Positions 53,910 through 61,330 are shown, numbered from the stretch's first letter. The stretch is 64,000 nt of DNA from Pseudomonas koreensis (GCF_012986595.1 NZ_JAAQYM010000008.1:124001-188000); one strand, 5' to 3'. Made by a program: numbers and translations. The notes: generated by a model from the letters alone, not told the origin.

Positions 53910-54881
53910 ATGCAGCATCTCGATCTGCAAGTGGTGCGGCGGGCTCTGGAATGGTCGGTGGCGGGGCAGCGCATCTGGCTCTGCACGGTGCTGACCACCT
54001 ACGGCTCGGCGCCGCGTGCGCCGGGTTCACTGCTGGCAGTGAACGCTGGCGGACAGTGGATCGGGTCTCTGTCCGGTGGCTGCGTTGAGGAAGACTTCCT
54101 CGAGCGCGTGGCGGAAGGTGCGTTTCTCGATGCGGTCAACGTGGTGCGTTACGGTGAAGGTGATGATCCGCGCTCGCGGGTCAGCCTGCCCTGTGGCGGC
54201 ATTCTCGATGTACTGGTAGAGAAATTTGACGCCGACTGCGAGGTGCAGGCGCATCTGCGTGAGCTTGAGTCGGCGCTGCTTGGTCAGCGCCGCTTGATTC
54301 GCGAAGTCGATCTGGCCAATGGTGCGCGCAGTCTGTTCGCGGATCGCGAGCAGGGCGCGCGCATCGAGCGCGAGATTGATCGGGTGCGGATTCGCGTAGG
54401 TGCCGCTCAGCGTTTGCTATTGGCGGGGTATTCCAGCGTGGCGCAGGCGTGTGCCGAGTTCGCTGTGGGTCTCGGCTTCGAAGTGATTCTCTGCGATCCG
54501 CGCGATGAAGTGCTCGAAGGTGTGGTGCTCAATGGCGTGGAGATTCGTCGGCAACTGCCGTCGGTGTTCATCGCCGATGGCGGCTGTCACCGCGATACCG
54601 CGGTGGTGGCGTTGACCCACGATCCACGTATCGATGACCTGGCGATGATGGAGGCGGTGCGCACCGAGGCGTTCTACATTGGCGTGATGGGCTCGCAGCA
54701 GACCTCGCAGAAACGCTTCGAGCGCTTGCGTCGCATTGGTGGGCTGGATGAGGCTGAGCTGGCGCGGATTCATGCGCCGATCGGTCTTAACCTCGGCAGC
54801 AAGACGCCAGCGGAAATCGCGCTGGCGGTGCTGGCGGATATCCTGCGCATCCGTAGCGGGATTGCTCGGGATCAGCTCTGA
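53910..54881 (+). CDS. XdhC/CoxI-family molybdenum cofactor maturation protein
   Basis: A 323-residue protein. The N-terminal XdhC domain has VLTTYGSAPRAPGSLLAV and SLSGGCVEEDF; the C-terminal half is a Rossmann domain ending MGSQQTSQKRFERLR ... GLNLGSKTPAEIALAVLADI. XdhC-like proteins bind molybdenum cofactor, help add the terminal sulfido ligand and insert it into their partner hydroxylase, which fits its place as last gene of the Mo-hydroxylase operon, one base after the cytochrome stop. Cytoplasmic, acting before Tat export. Confidence 0.92.
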   Translation: MQHLDLQVVRRALEWSVAGQRIWLCTVLTTYGSAPRAPGSLLAVNAGGQWIGSLSGGCVEEDFLERVAEGAFLDAVNVVRYGEGDDPRSRVSLPCGGILDVLVEKFDADCEVQAHLRELESALLGQRRLIREVDLANGARSLFADREQGARIEREIDRVRIRVGAAQRLLLAGYSSVAQACAEFAVGLGFEVILCDPRDEVLEGVVLNGVEIRRQLPSVFIADGGCHRDTAVVALTHDPRIDDLAMMEAVRTEAFYIGVMGSQQTSQKRFERLRRIGGLDEAELARIHAPIGLNLGSKTPAEIALAVLADILRIRSGIARDQL

Positions 54882-54899
54882 AACCGTTCAGTGTTGAAT

Positions 54900-54928
54900 A
54901 AAAAGGGCCGCTGTTCAGCGGCCCTTTT
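54900..54928. terminator. Bidirectional terminator after the Mo-hydroxylase operon
   Basis: AAAAAGGGCCGCTG-TT-CAGCGGCCCTTTTTT lies between convergent stops and serves both strands. Confidence 0.93.
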
Positions 54929-56212
54929 TTACATCCCGAATTTGTCGCGCAAGCCGTAATACCAGGCGCCCAACGCAGCAAATGGCGTACGCAGCAACTG
55001 CCCGCCGGGAAACGGATAGTGCGGCAGGTCGGCAAACGCATCAAAGCGCTCAGCCTGGCCGCGCAACGCCTCCGCCAGCACCTTGCCGGCCAAATGCGTG
55101 TAGGTCACGCCGTGGCCGCTGCAGCCCTGCGAATAATAAATGTTGTCGCCCAGACGCCCGACCTGCGGCAGGCGCGACAGGGTCAGCAGGAAGTTGCCGG
55201 TCCAGGCGTAGTCGATCTTCACGTTTTTCAGTTGCGGGAAGGCCTTGAGCATTTTCGGGCGGATGATTGCTTCGATGTTCGCCGGATCCCGTGCGCCATA
55301 CACCACGCCGCCGCCGAAGATCAGGCGCTTGTCGCCCGTGAGGCGGTAGTAGTCGAGCAGGTAGTTGCAGTCTTCGACGCAGTAATCCTGTGGCAGCAGG
55401 GATTTCGCCAGTTCATCGCCCAGCGGTTCGGTGGTGATCACCTGGGTGCCGCAGGGCATGGATTTGGCCGCCAGTTCCGGCACCAGATTACCGAGGTAAG
55501 CGTTGCCGGCAACGATGATGAATTTGGCCCTGACCTTGCCTTGCGGCGTGTGCACCACCGGGTTGGCACCGCGCTCGATGAGTACGGCGGGGGATTGCTC
55601 ATAGATCGTACCGCCGAGGGATTCGACGGCGGCGGCCTCACCCAGCGCCAGGTTCAGCGGATGGATGTGCCCGCCGCTCATGTCGAGCATGCCGCCGACG
55701 TACTGATCGCAGGCAACCACCTCGCGGATGCGGCGCTCGTCGAGCAGCTCCAGTTGCGTATGGCCGAAGCGTTCCCACAGACGCTTCTGCGATTCCAGGT
55801 GGCCCATCTGCTTGGCGGTCAGCGCGGCGAACACGCCGCCGTCCTTCAGGTCGCACTGGATGTTGTACTTGGCAACGCGCTCACGAATGATCCGGCCCCC
55901 CTCGAAGGCCATCTGCCCGAGCAGTTGCGCCTGTTTGGGGCCAACGCTGCGCTCGATGACGTCAATGTCACGGCTATAGCTGTTGACGATCTGCCCGCCA
56001 TTGCGCCCCGACGCGCCGAAACCGACCTTGGCCGCTTCCAGCACGGTCACGCGAAAGCCGTTCTCCAGCAGAAACAGCGCCGAGGACAGCCCGGTGTACC
56101 CGGCGCCGATCACACAGACATCCGTCTCCACGTCATCCTGCAAGGCCGGACGTGGCGGTACGGCATTGGCCGACGCAGCGTAATAAGACTCTGGGTAAGG
56201 GGTGTTCGCCAT
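54929..56212 (-). CDS. FAD-dependent amine oxidoreductase (PuuB/DadA-like)
   Basis: A 427-residue flavoenzyme. The FAD site is VCVIGAGYTGLSSALFLLENG near residue 32, and the following GFGASGRNGGQIVNSYSRD is characteristic of gamma-glutamylputrescine oxidase and related DadA-family oxidases. A C-terminal FSQGCSGHGVTYT-like stretch (YYSQGCSGHGVTYTHLAGK) closes the flavin site. Probable role: oxidative deamination of gamma-glutamylputrescine or another amine in polyamine or amino-acid catabolism. No other puu genes are adjacent, so the substrate is not fixed by context. No signal peptide. Confidence 0.85.
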   Translation of the reverse strand: MANTPYPESYYAASANAVPPRPALQDDVETDVCVIGAGYTGLSSALFLLENGFRVTVLEAAKVGFGASGRNGGQIVNSYSRDIDVIERSVGPKQAQLLGQMAFEGGRIIRERVAKYNIQCDLKDGGVFAALTAKQMGHLESQKRLWERFGHTQLELLDERRIREVVACDQYVGGMLDMSGGHIHPLNLALGEAAAVESLGGTIYEQSPAVLIERGANPVVHTPQGKVRAKFIIVAGNAYLGNLVPELAAKSMPCGTQVITTEPLGDELAKSLLPQDYCVEDCNYLLDYYRLTGDKRLIFGGGVVYGARDPANIEAIIRPKMLKAFPQLKNVKIDYAWTGNFLLTLSRLPQVGRLGDNIYYSQGCSGHGVTYTHLAGKVLAEALRGQAERFDAFADLPHYPFPGGQLLRTPFAALGAWYYGLRDKFGM

Positions 56213-56355
56213 CCTGCAGCCTCTGTTTAATATATTTTACGAGTGAGCCGATCCTACCCGAGTTGAAAAACCTCCGCCAGCCACCGGAAAAATCTTCTTC
56301 ACCGGCCCGAAATTAAATATTTTGCATATTCATAGGGTTAGGTGAAAAAAAGGTG

Positions 56356-56383
56356 TTGACACCCCTCCGGAATTCCGTAGAAT
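56356..56383 (+). promoter_or_regulatory. Sigma-70 promoter of tRNA-Val(GAC)
   Basis: TTGACA (56356-56361), 16-base spacer, TAGAAT (56378-56383), 13 bases before the tRNA. Confidence 0.82.
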
Positions 56384-56396
56384 GCCGCCTCACAGC

Positions 56397-56473
56397 AGGC
56401 ACGTAGCTCAGTTGGTTAGAGCACCACCTTGACATGGTGGGGGTCGTTGGTTCGAGTCCAATCGCGCCTACCA
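56397..56473 (+). tRNA. tRNA-Val (GAC)
   Basis: 77 bases, AGGCACG/CGCGCCT acceptor stem (one mismatch), anticodon loop TTGACAT (GAC), encoded CCA. Its 3' end faces the prophage debris at 57 kb, so it is a candidate integration site. Confidence 0.95.
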
Positions 56474-56512
56474 AACAAAATCCGCTCTGCTGGGCGGTCT
56501 AGAAGGGCTCAC

Positions 56513-56532
56513 CGAAAGGTGGGCCCTTTTTT
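56513..56532 (+). terminator. Terminator of tRNA-Val(GAC)
   Basis: AAGGGCTCACC-GAAA-GGTGGGCCCTT followed by TTTT, with the stem extending slightly past 56527. Confidence 0.85.
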
Positions 56533-56667
56533 GTTGTCTGTCATTTGGGCAAACTTTGGGAATACTTTGGGCAAGCGACCACAGCGGCGTAAGTAATGTG
56601 TATACCCGTCAGCTGTTCATCATGCTGCCTAGAAATATTTCCCGTTTACTCAATTAAGGACGCAATC

Positions 56668-57051
56668 ATGAAGGCATGGATAGCAGCATCGACAGTATTT
56701 TTGGGCTTAACGGCAAACGTTGCGGTTTTAGCTGATGGTGGTGGGGCAAAGTTTTTAAGCTCCTGCAAGGGGCTTCTAAATTTTTGGGACGGGAAGCCGT
56801 CAGAGGCAAACTACGACGCAGGTGCTATGGGCTACTGCGTTGGGGTGATACATGGCGTGCGTGGTGCTCTGCAAATCCTTGGCAGTGAACTGAAAGATGG
56901 CCATTTACGAGTGTGTCTTCCTGAAGATTACATGGAGCAGGCAGGGGTTCGAGCTGTCGTTAAATACCTTGGTGAGCATCCTGATAAATTGGTGCAAAAG
57001 GATGTGACCATAACTATGTTAGCGCTCCGTTCTGAATACCCCTGTAAGTGA
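56668..57051 (+). CDS. Rap1a/Tai-family protein (orphan immunity-like)
   Basis: A 127-residue exported protein. A signal peptide (MKAWIAASTVFLGLTANVAVLA) is followed by a helical domain with four cysteines at about 33, 57, 83 and 126 and the phrases LSSCKGLL, GYCVGVIHGV, VCLPEDYMEQAGVRAVVKYLGEHP and LRSEYPC. These match the Rap1a/Tai group, periplasmic antitoxins against type VI peptidoglycan amidases. No amidase (Tae) gene is adjacent, so it is an orphan. TTAAGGACG precedes the ATG. Codon use is AT-richer than the host average. It lies between tRNA-Val and the integrase remnant, suggesting arrival on the same mobile DNA. Confidence 0.75.
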   Translation: MKAWIAASTVFLGLTANVAVLADGGGAKFLSSCKGLLNFWDGKPSEANYDAGAMGYCVGVIHGVRGALQILGSELKDGHLRVCLPEDYMEQAGVRAVVKYLGEHPDKLVQKDVTITMLALRSEYPCK

Positions 57052-57059
57052 TCGCGGCG

Positions 57060-57380
57060 CTATACCGGCAGATCGGCTTTGACCTTCATATAAACCACCG
57101 CTTCATCGCCGTGCCCTGCCTGATAGTGCTCGGTCATCCTCACATCTGCGTGACCCAACAATCCCTGTATGTATTCCTGTGCAAAAAACTGGTGCTCGTA
57201 CAGCCACGTACCCAGCGCCCGAATCTCATGAAAGGTGGGGCGCTCGCCGGCCGGGATGTCCTTGTAGGCCTCGGAATCATCCCGCGCCTGGGTGAATGAC
57301 TTGGTCAGGTAGTCGGGTGTCACGGCGTTCCAGTGCAGCTTGGCATCGAGTTGCGATCGCTTGCGAGCTTTCGTCAGTGA
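57060..57380 (-). pseudogene. Phage integrase (tyrosine recombinase), C-terminal remnant
   Basis: About 106 codons are homologous to the catalytic end of P4/lambda-type integrases: HWNAVTPDYLTKSFTQARD, the box FHEIRALGTWLYE (H-x-x-R) and YIQGLLGHADVRMTEHYQ with the second His and the Tyr nucleophile. The N-terminal half is missing; upstream of about 57380 the frame runs into antisense of the Rz fragment. A complete enzyme cannot be made. It points towards tRNA-Val(GAC), consistent with a deleted element once inserted there. Confidence 0.85.
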
Positions 57381-57661
57381 CGCGGCCGCCACCCAGGTGC
57401 GCACCGAGCAGGCTCGCCTGCGTGATCGCCTTGCCACTTCTGATCTGCGGCTGTCAGTCCTCCTCTACGCAGCGGATCCAGCCAGTGGCTGCACAGCGTC
57501 AACCGGTACCGAAGCCGTCGGCGTGGTTCATGGAGGCGCGCGCCCGACTTGACCCAGCGCATGCTCAACGAATTATCGCCATCACCGACGACGGCAACCA
57601 AGGATTGATTGTTCTGCGAGCTTGCCAAGCGTATGTCAGCGAACTGTTAACCCCAAGATAG
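57367..57661 (+). pseudogene. Prophage i-spanin (Rz) remnant with frameshift
   Basis: VSDAAATQVRTEQARLRDRLA, LRLSVLL..ADPASGC and GVVHGGAR are read in the first frame, then LDPAHAQRIIAITDDGNQGLIVLRACQAYVSEL in the next frame. Together they match the C-terminal two thirds of Pseudomonas phage Rz proteins. Removing one C from CCC at 57543-57545 rejoins the frames exactly. The N-terminal membrane anchor is missing, lost in the deletion that fused this fragment to the integrase remnant. Not functional. Confidence 0.8.
57422..57608 (+). pseudogene. Nested o-spanin (Rz1) remnant
   Basis: In the +1 frame inside Rz runs a lipoprotein, IALPLLICGCQSSSTQRIQP ... PSAWFMEARA, with lipobox ICGC and a Pro-rich chain, the Rz1 pattern. 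The same extra C at 57543-57545 shifts it; with that base removed the frame continues DLTQRMLNELSPSPTTATKD and stops at 57606-57608. The start (here a GTG at 57422) is uncertain. Confidence 0.65.
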
Positions 57662-57664
57662 AGC

Positions 57665-57855
57665 CATCCCCACTCCTTTATCCTCACGTTGCCCACCGCT
57701 GCGTCGACCTTGAACCATTCGAAGGCATCGGCTGGTTAGCCTTGGTGCAGTACCATCTGCTCGGCGCGTTCCTTTGGCGTGGCCGGCACCAACCATTCCC
57801 GGGTGAGTTCGGGCGGTAGCACCACGGGCCGTCGGTCGTGAGTGTTGAATTCCCA
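57665..57855 (-). pseudogene. SRAP/YedK-family peptidase, C-terminal fragment with nonsense codon
   Basis: The minus strand reads FNTHDRRPVVLPPELTREWL, then VPATPKERAEQMVLHQG, a stop (TTA at 57736-57738, probably GAA to TAA), and PADAFEWFKVDAAVGNVR. This is the C-terminal part of SOS-response-associated (HMCES-like) proteins, which shield abasic sites in single-stranded DNA and are common in Pseudomonas prophages. Both the N-terminal catalytic Cys region and the normal 3' end are absent. Confidence 0.75.
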
Positions 57856-57859
57856 TTTC

Positions 57860-58074
57860 TACGCCGCCTAGCCGACCATCAGACTGAAGGTGCAATGCGC
57901 ATCGAAGGCTGTATTTGTATCCTCATCGAGGAAGCCCAGTCGAAATGTTAGAGCAGGGTAGGCCCGAGGTACGCAAGCGCCAAACGTAATTCACCATCTA
58001 CATGGCTTGGAAGCTCGAGCACAATCTCGAAAAGGCAAGACATTCTCCCTGCCTTGAGCACGCGCGATCGGCAG
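57860..58074. other. Non-coding junction between prophage debris and the monooxygenase gene
   Basis: No convincing frame, terminator or repeat. A minus-strand open frame from 58427 to 57948 overlaps the monooxygenase gene in another frame and reads as a shadow. Confidence 0.5.
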
Positions 58075-59244
58075 CTAGAGATCGAACTCACCGTCGCGAA
58101 GTTTTCGATCACGCTCCGCCATTTCGGCGTCGTCGGCTGGGAATATTGTTGCCATGCCTTCATTGGCGGCCCTTTTCTGAACCTCTTCGACAAAAGCATG
58201 CAGTTTATCGTGATAGTCCTGGAAGGCTGCAGCGTAGTCAGCGCCGTGCCGTTCCAAGGCTTCAGCAATCCTCCCCGCGCCGATGATCGCCATCGAGCCG
58301 CCCATGCCGGCGACCGGCGATACGCAGTAGCCCGCGTCCCCCACGAGAACGACTCGCCCCTTCGACCAGGACGGCATCTGGATCTGGTTGATCCTGTCGA
58401 AGTAAAAATCATCGTCGGCATCCACATGTTTCAGAGCAGTCGGCACCTTCCAGCCCAGCCCATCGAAATGGTCATGGATCATCGCACGCTGGCGCGCGCG
58501 GTCGCGATAGTCATATTCGATTTCACCTCCGGTGCGAAAAGCGAGGCAGATGTCTGTCCGGTCGTCATAGCCGTTTAGCATCGCCGTCCGGCCTGGCGCG
58601 CTGAAAACCTCGGATACGTTGGACGGTAATATTCCCGTCACCGGTGCGACCTTCAGATAGACATAGCCTCCCATGAAGTAGGTGAAGCTCTCCTCGTCGC
58701 CGAACACCAACTTCCTGGTGTTGGAGCGATTGCCGTCGCATCCAAATACCAAAGCAAAAGTGCGCCGCATGCCGTCGTTTAGAGTGACCGTGACTCCGTC
58801 TGGCCCGTCCTCGAGTTGTTTGATCGACTGGCCGAACAGCACCTCGACCGATCCATTGATTCCGGAGAAGAGGATATCCAGCAGGTCATCGCGATGTATC
58901 TCAAATCGAGTGCGCGAGGGTTCTTCCGCGCCCGTCACGACATCGATGCCGCCGAGCGTACGATCGTCGGCATCCTTGAATTTGAATGCGCGAGGGGGAA
59001 GTGCTTTCGCCCGGACTGCACCGAACAAGCCCATGCGCTCAAGAATGCCGATGGTTTCGCCTTCGATGTCGACCGGCGTCCCACCCCTGCGAAGTCCGCT
59101 TGCGAGCTCAACGATCGTGACCTGGTAGCCCAGACGGTTGAGCCAGAAGGCAGTAGCAAGGCCCGCAAAGCTTGCGCCACTGATGAGCACGGGAGAGGCG
59201 GACGGCAGGTGTGGACGCTGGACGGGAACAGAGTGGTTGATCAT
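58075..59244 (-). CDS. FAD-dependent aromatic-ring monooxygenase (PHBH fold, TetX-like)
   Basis: A 389-residue flavoprotein. The dinucleotide fold is VLISGASFAGLATAFWLNRLG near residue 19, the FAD phosphate region FGCDGNRSNTR is a variant of the DG motif, and GRVVLVGDAGYCVSPVAGMGGSMAI is the GD motif. The sequence LRRGGTPVDIEGETIGILERMG is typical of the group that includes TetX and many hydroxylases of drugs and aromatics. The substrate is unknown. I take the ATG at 59244; a GTG at 59256 is in frame. A TATAAT at 59276-59281 reads towards it. It lies alone in the accessory segment with no regulator beside it. Confidence 0.83.
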   Translation of the reverse strand: MINHSVPVQRPHLPSASPVLISGASFAGLATAFWLNRLGYQVTIVELASGLRRGGTPVDIEGETIGILERMGLFGAVRAKALPPRAFKFKDADDRTLGGIDVVTGAEEPSRTRFEIHRDDLLDILFSGINGSVEVLFGQSIKQLEDGPDGVTVTLNDGMRRTFALVFGCDGNRSNTRKLVFGDEESFTYFMGGYVYLKVAPVTGILPSNVSEVFSAPGRTAMLNGYDDRTDICLAFRTGGEIEYDYRDRARQRAMIHDHFDGLGWKVPTALKHVDADDDFYFDRINQIQMPSWSKGRVVLVGDAGYCVSPVAGMGGSMAIIGAGRIAEALERHGADYAAAFQDYHDKLHAFVEEVQKRAANEGMATIFPADDAEMAERDRKLRDGEFDL

Positions 59245-59256
59245 AGGAGGATCCAC

Positions 59257-59597
59257 GGAGGGGTGAGCGCGGAGAATTATACTCAGTCTATAAAGGCAAG
59301 GGCTGATGGACGAATAGGGAGAACCCCCGGACCCGAAAGCGCTTTCCCAGCTCGTCAGAGCATTTCGAATGTAGCGACTCAGCGCGCGCCCCTTTCGTTA
59401 CCTTGCGCTTAGCGTGTTTCGAAATAACACGATCCGTTCATATGACGTTCTGTTTATTTTTGGATCCGTTGAAAAAGTGTGGATATTTAAGGGGTTACCG
59501 GTATTTTGAACCGACCGGTTATCAAAAAAATCTTGTTGCTGGTCGTGAACTTCAGTAACATCCGCCCTGCGTTCACCACCACGGTTTATGCATTTTT
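59257..59597. other. Intergenic stretch, no gene assigned
   Basis: Contains the promoter-like TATAAT of the monooxygenase (minus strand), AT-rich sequence around 59440-59530 and paired ACCGGT boxes (59498-59503 and 59515-59520). An open frame 59506-59742 runs through a strong terminator and is not credible. A short transcript ending at 59635 is possible. Confidence 0.4.
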
Positions 59598-59635
59598 AAA
59601 TCCCAAGCTTCCATCAGCTGCTTGGGATTTTTTTT
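59598..59635 (+). terminator. Strong orphan terminator
   Basis: AAATCCCAAGC pairs with GCTTGGGATTT across about 11 bases and is followed by eight T. No gene on the plus strand ends just before it, so it may close a small RNA. Confidence 0.85.
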
Positions 59636-59779
59636 GCCTGCGATTTGGCGAAACCCGCTTTCTCTCTCTTTTCTTCCTGCGCGAAGCTTTCCAGCCCCAC
59701 GATGGTGTGCGGGCGCAATCGGGTTTTTTCGACTACTACTGACTGGCGTTTTTCAGGGCTTTGTCAAAGGAGTTCGTCG

Positions 59780-60235
59780 ATGCTGGTTCACTGGTTTCTT
59801 GCCGCTATCCATCTATTGGCTTTTGCCTTGGGGTTCTGGGCCGTGCTGACCCGTGGCACGGCGTTCGGTCGTCTGGCTACTGGATCCGGTGATGTCAGAC
59901 GGGTTTTGCTTGCCGATAATCTGTGGGGGATTGCAGCGCTGATTCTGCTGGTGACGGGCGGCATGCGCGCCTTCGGCGGGTTTGAAAAGGGCACTGACTA
60001 CTATCTGCACCAACCGCTGTTCCATTTGAAGATGACGTTGTTCGTGCTGATTCTGCTTTTGGAGCTGGCGCCGATGATTACCCTGGTCAAATGGCGGATC
60101 GCGTCTGCACGGGGTAAGGCGCTCGATACTGGACGAGCAAAGCTGTTTGCGCGGATCAGCCATCTCGAGGCGCTGCTGTTGATGCTGATGGTGATTGCGG
60201 CCAGCGGCATGGCCCGAGGCGTGAAGTTCGGTTAA
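59780..60235 (+). CDS. DUF2214-type small integral membrane protein
   Basis: A 151-residue protein with four hydrophobic helices: MLVHWFLAAIHLLAFALGFW, LADNLWGIAALILLVTGGMRAF, HLKMTLFVLILLLELAPMI and LEALLLMLMVIAASGMARG. Conserved polar positions in the helices (His4, His11, Asp46, His82, Lys84) resemble DUF2214 proteins, which may bind haem or act in electron transfer, though the function is unproven. AAAGGAGTTCGTCG precedes the ATG. Single gene. Confidence 0.78.
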   Translation: MLVHWFLAAIHLLAFALGFWAVLTRGTAFGRLATGSGDVRRVLLADNLWGIAALILLVTGGMRAFGGFEKGTDYYLHQPLFHLKMTLFVLILLLELAPMITLVKWRIASARGKALDTGRAKLFARISHLEALLLMLMVIAASGMARGVKFG

Positions 60236-60458
60236 CAGGGAGCAATTCCCTGTGTCCTCTCGGAAATGTCTGACAGCCAGGCTTGGCAGTCGCAGGTAGT
60301 ATCGCGTTGCAAGAGAGGGGGAGGGAGAGAGTGAAGCGGAGGGAGAATGTGTCAGGCGCCGTGCCCAGTGGACTGGGGAGCGGATGGCAGTACGGCGCGT
60401 GAATCTTTAGCCAGTCATTACGCAGGGCAAACGAACTGGCTACTGAGTGCGAGGTGGC
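60236..60458. other. Convergent intergenic region with GGA-rich plus strand
   Basis: No gene or terminator stands out. Between about 60313 and 60347 the plus strand has several GGA triplets in a purine-rich run (GGGGGAGGGAGAGAG, then GCGGAGGGAG). It lies directly 3' of rsmE on the other strand. Confidence 0.4.
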
Positions 60459-60653
60459 TCAGGGTGTTTGTGGCTTGTCCGGGGCGGTCAGGCCAGCCTG
60501 GATGCGCTGATAGATTTCTTCACGGTGTACGGCAACGTTTTTCGGGGCGTTGATGCCGATGCGAACTTGCTGACCGCTTACGCCGAGGATGGTGATCGTA
60601 ATGTCATCACCAATATTTATGCTTTCACCGACTTTGCGGGTGAGTATCAGCAT
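60459..60653 (-). CDS. rsmE: CsrA-family post-transcriptional regulator RsmE
   Basis: A 64-residue homodimeric RNA-binding protein. MLILTRKVGESINIGDDITI, LGVSGQQVRIGINAPK and the RNA-contacting VAVHREEIYQRIQ (with the critical Arg44) match RsmE of P. protegens nearly residue for residue; the C-terminal LTAPDKPQTP extension separates it from RsmA. It represses translation by binding GGA in ribosome sites and is titrated by RsmX/Y/Z under GacS/GacA control. Its own leader has CAAGGAG before the ATG, a plausible autoregulatory site. Asn replaces the usual Asp after APK. Confidence 0.93.
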   Translation of the reverse strand: MLILTRKVGESINIGDDITITILGVSGQQVRIGINAPKNVAVHREEIYQRIQAGLTAPDKPQTP

Positions 60654-60903
60654 GGTCTTCTCCTTGATTGCTTTGTAGGGCACCTGATTCAGACAGTGCA
60701 GAGGTCGGTGGTACGTATAGATTAGTGCGAAGTCTCACGGTTTGGGTGCCTCTTTCTGACGCGCAGATGCGGCATTAATTCCCAGGGCGTAACTATACAG
60801 AGGCTGCAATCATCAATCTCGTTGTTTTGTGCCCATTTTGCGGGCCTCGCGAAGTATTTATGAATGATAAGATCGCCGCTTTGAGATTTTCGAGGAAAGC
60901 GTT

Positions 60904-61272
60904 GTGCGCAAATTGGTCTGGATGGTCGCGGCACTGGCATTGGCAGGATGTGGTGAAGGCAAGAGTGTAGACGTACCGAAGCCGAAAACGGCAGTCGCGG
61001 CGGCACCTGCGGCAGCTTCCGCCCCGCAATGGGACCTCGAAGTGCGCGGCGAAACGCCCCAGGCTGTGAGCGACCTGAGTGGCTGGTTGATCGAGCATGC
61101 TTTCGTGCCGACCGTGATCAAGGACAGCAGCGGCAAGACCCGGATTCTGATTGGTCCGTTCAACTCCCAGGCCGAGGCTGAAGCGCGCAAGGTGCAAGTG
61201 GATGCGGCGCTGGTGAAGGCCAAGAAACAGAATGTCGAATCGGTGCTCGTGGAGCATCCGCTCGCGCCATAA
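60904..61272 (+). CDS. SPOR-domain lipoprotein
   Basis: This 122-residue protein starts at a GTG (60904) with AGGAAAGC upstream. The lipoprotein signal MRKLVWMVAALALAGC places the lipidated Cys at residue 16. After an Ala/Pro linker, a SPOR-like unit reads LIEHAFVPTVIKDSSGKTRILIGPFNSQAEAEAR. SPOR units bind septal peptidoglycan, so it may link outer membrane and wall. Divergent from rsmE by 250 bases; followed by the siderophore-interacting gene, 85 bases downstream. Confidence 0.82.
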   Translation: MRKLVWMVAALALAGCGEGKSVDVPKPKTAVAAAPAAASAPQWDLEVRGETPQAVSDLSGWLIEHAFVPTVIKDSSGKTRILIGPFNSQAEAEARKVQVDAALVKAKKQNVESVLVEHPLAP

Positions 61273-61313
61273 ACAACGTATTCGGCGGAGCGGCTTAAAG
61301 GACATCGCAGATA

Positions 61314-61330
61314 ACTCGTCTTATACGAGT
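61314..61330 (+). promoter_or_regulatory. Perfect inverted repeat upstream of the siderophore-interacting gene
   Basis: ACTCGT-CTTAT-ACGAGT, a 6-5-6 palindrome 27 bases before the start codon. No T tract follows, so it is not a terminator. It does not look like a Fur box. Confidence 0.5.

Noticed and set aside
57948..58427. 159-codon minus-strand frame at the end of the monooxygenase gene
   Set aside because: Overlaps the monooxygenase in another frame; Arg/Ser-rich shadow composition.
59305..59364. Possible TetR C-terminal remnant (EPPDPKALSQLVRAFRM) beside the monooxygenase
   Set aside because: Only about 18 codons after a stop, no helix-turn-helix or further homology visible; too little to call.
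56540..59600. attR-like repeat of the tRNA-Val(GAC) 3' end
   Set aside because: Looked for TTCGAGTCCAATCGCGCC downstream and did not find it by eye; the element boundary remains undefined.
59506..59742. 78-codon open frame downstream of the monooxygenase promoter
   Set aside because: It passes through a strong terminator hairpin and T run and has no ribosome site.
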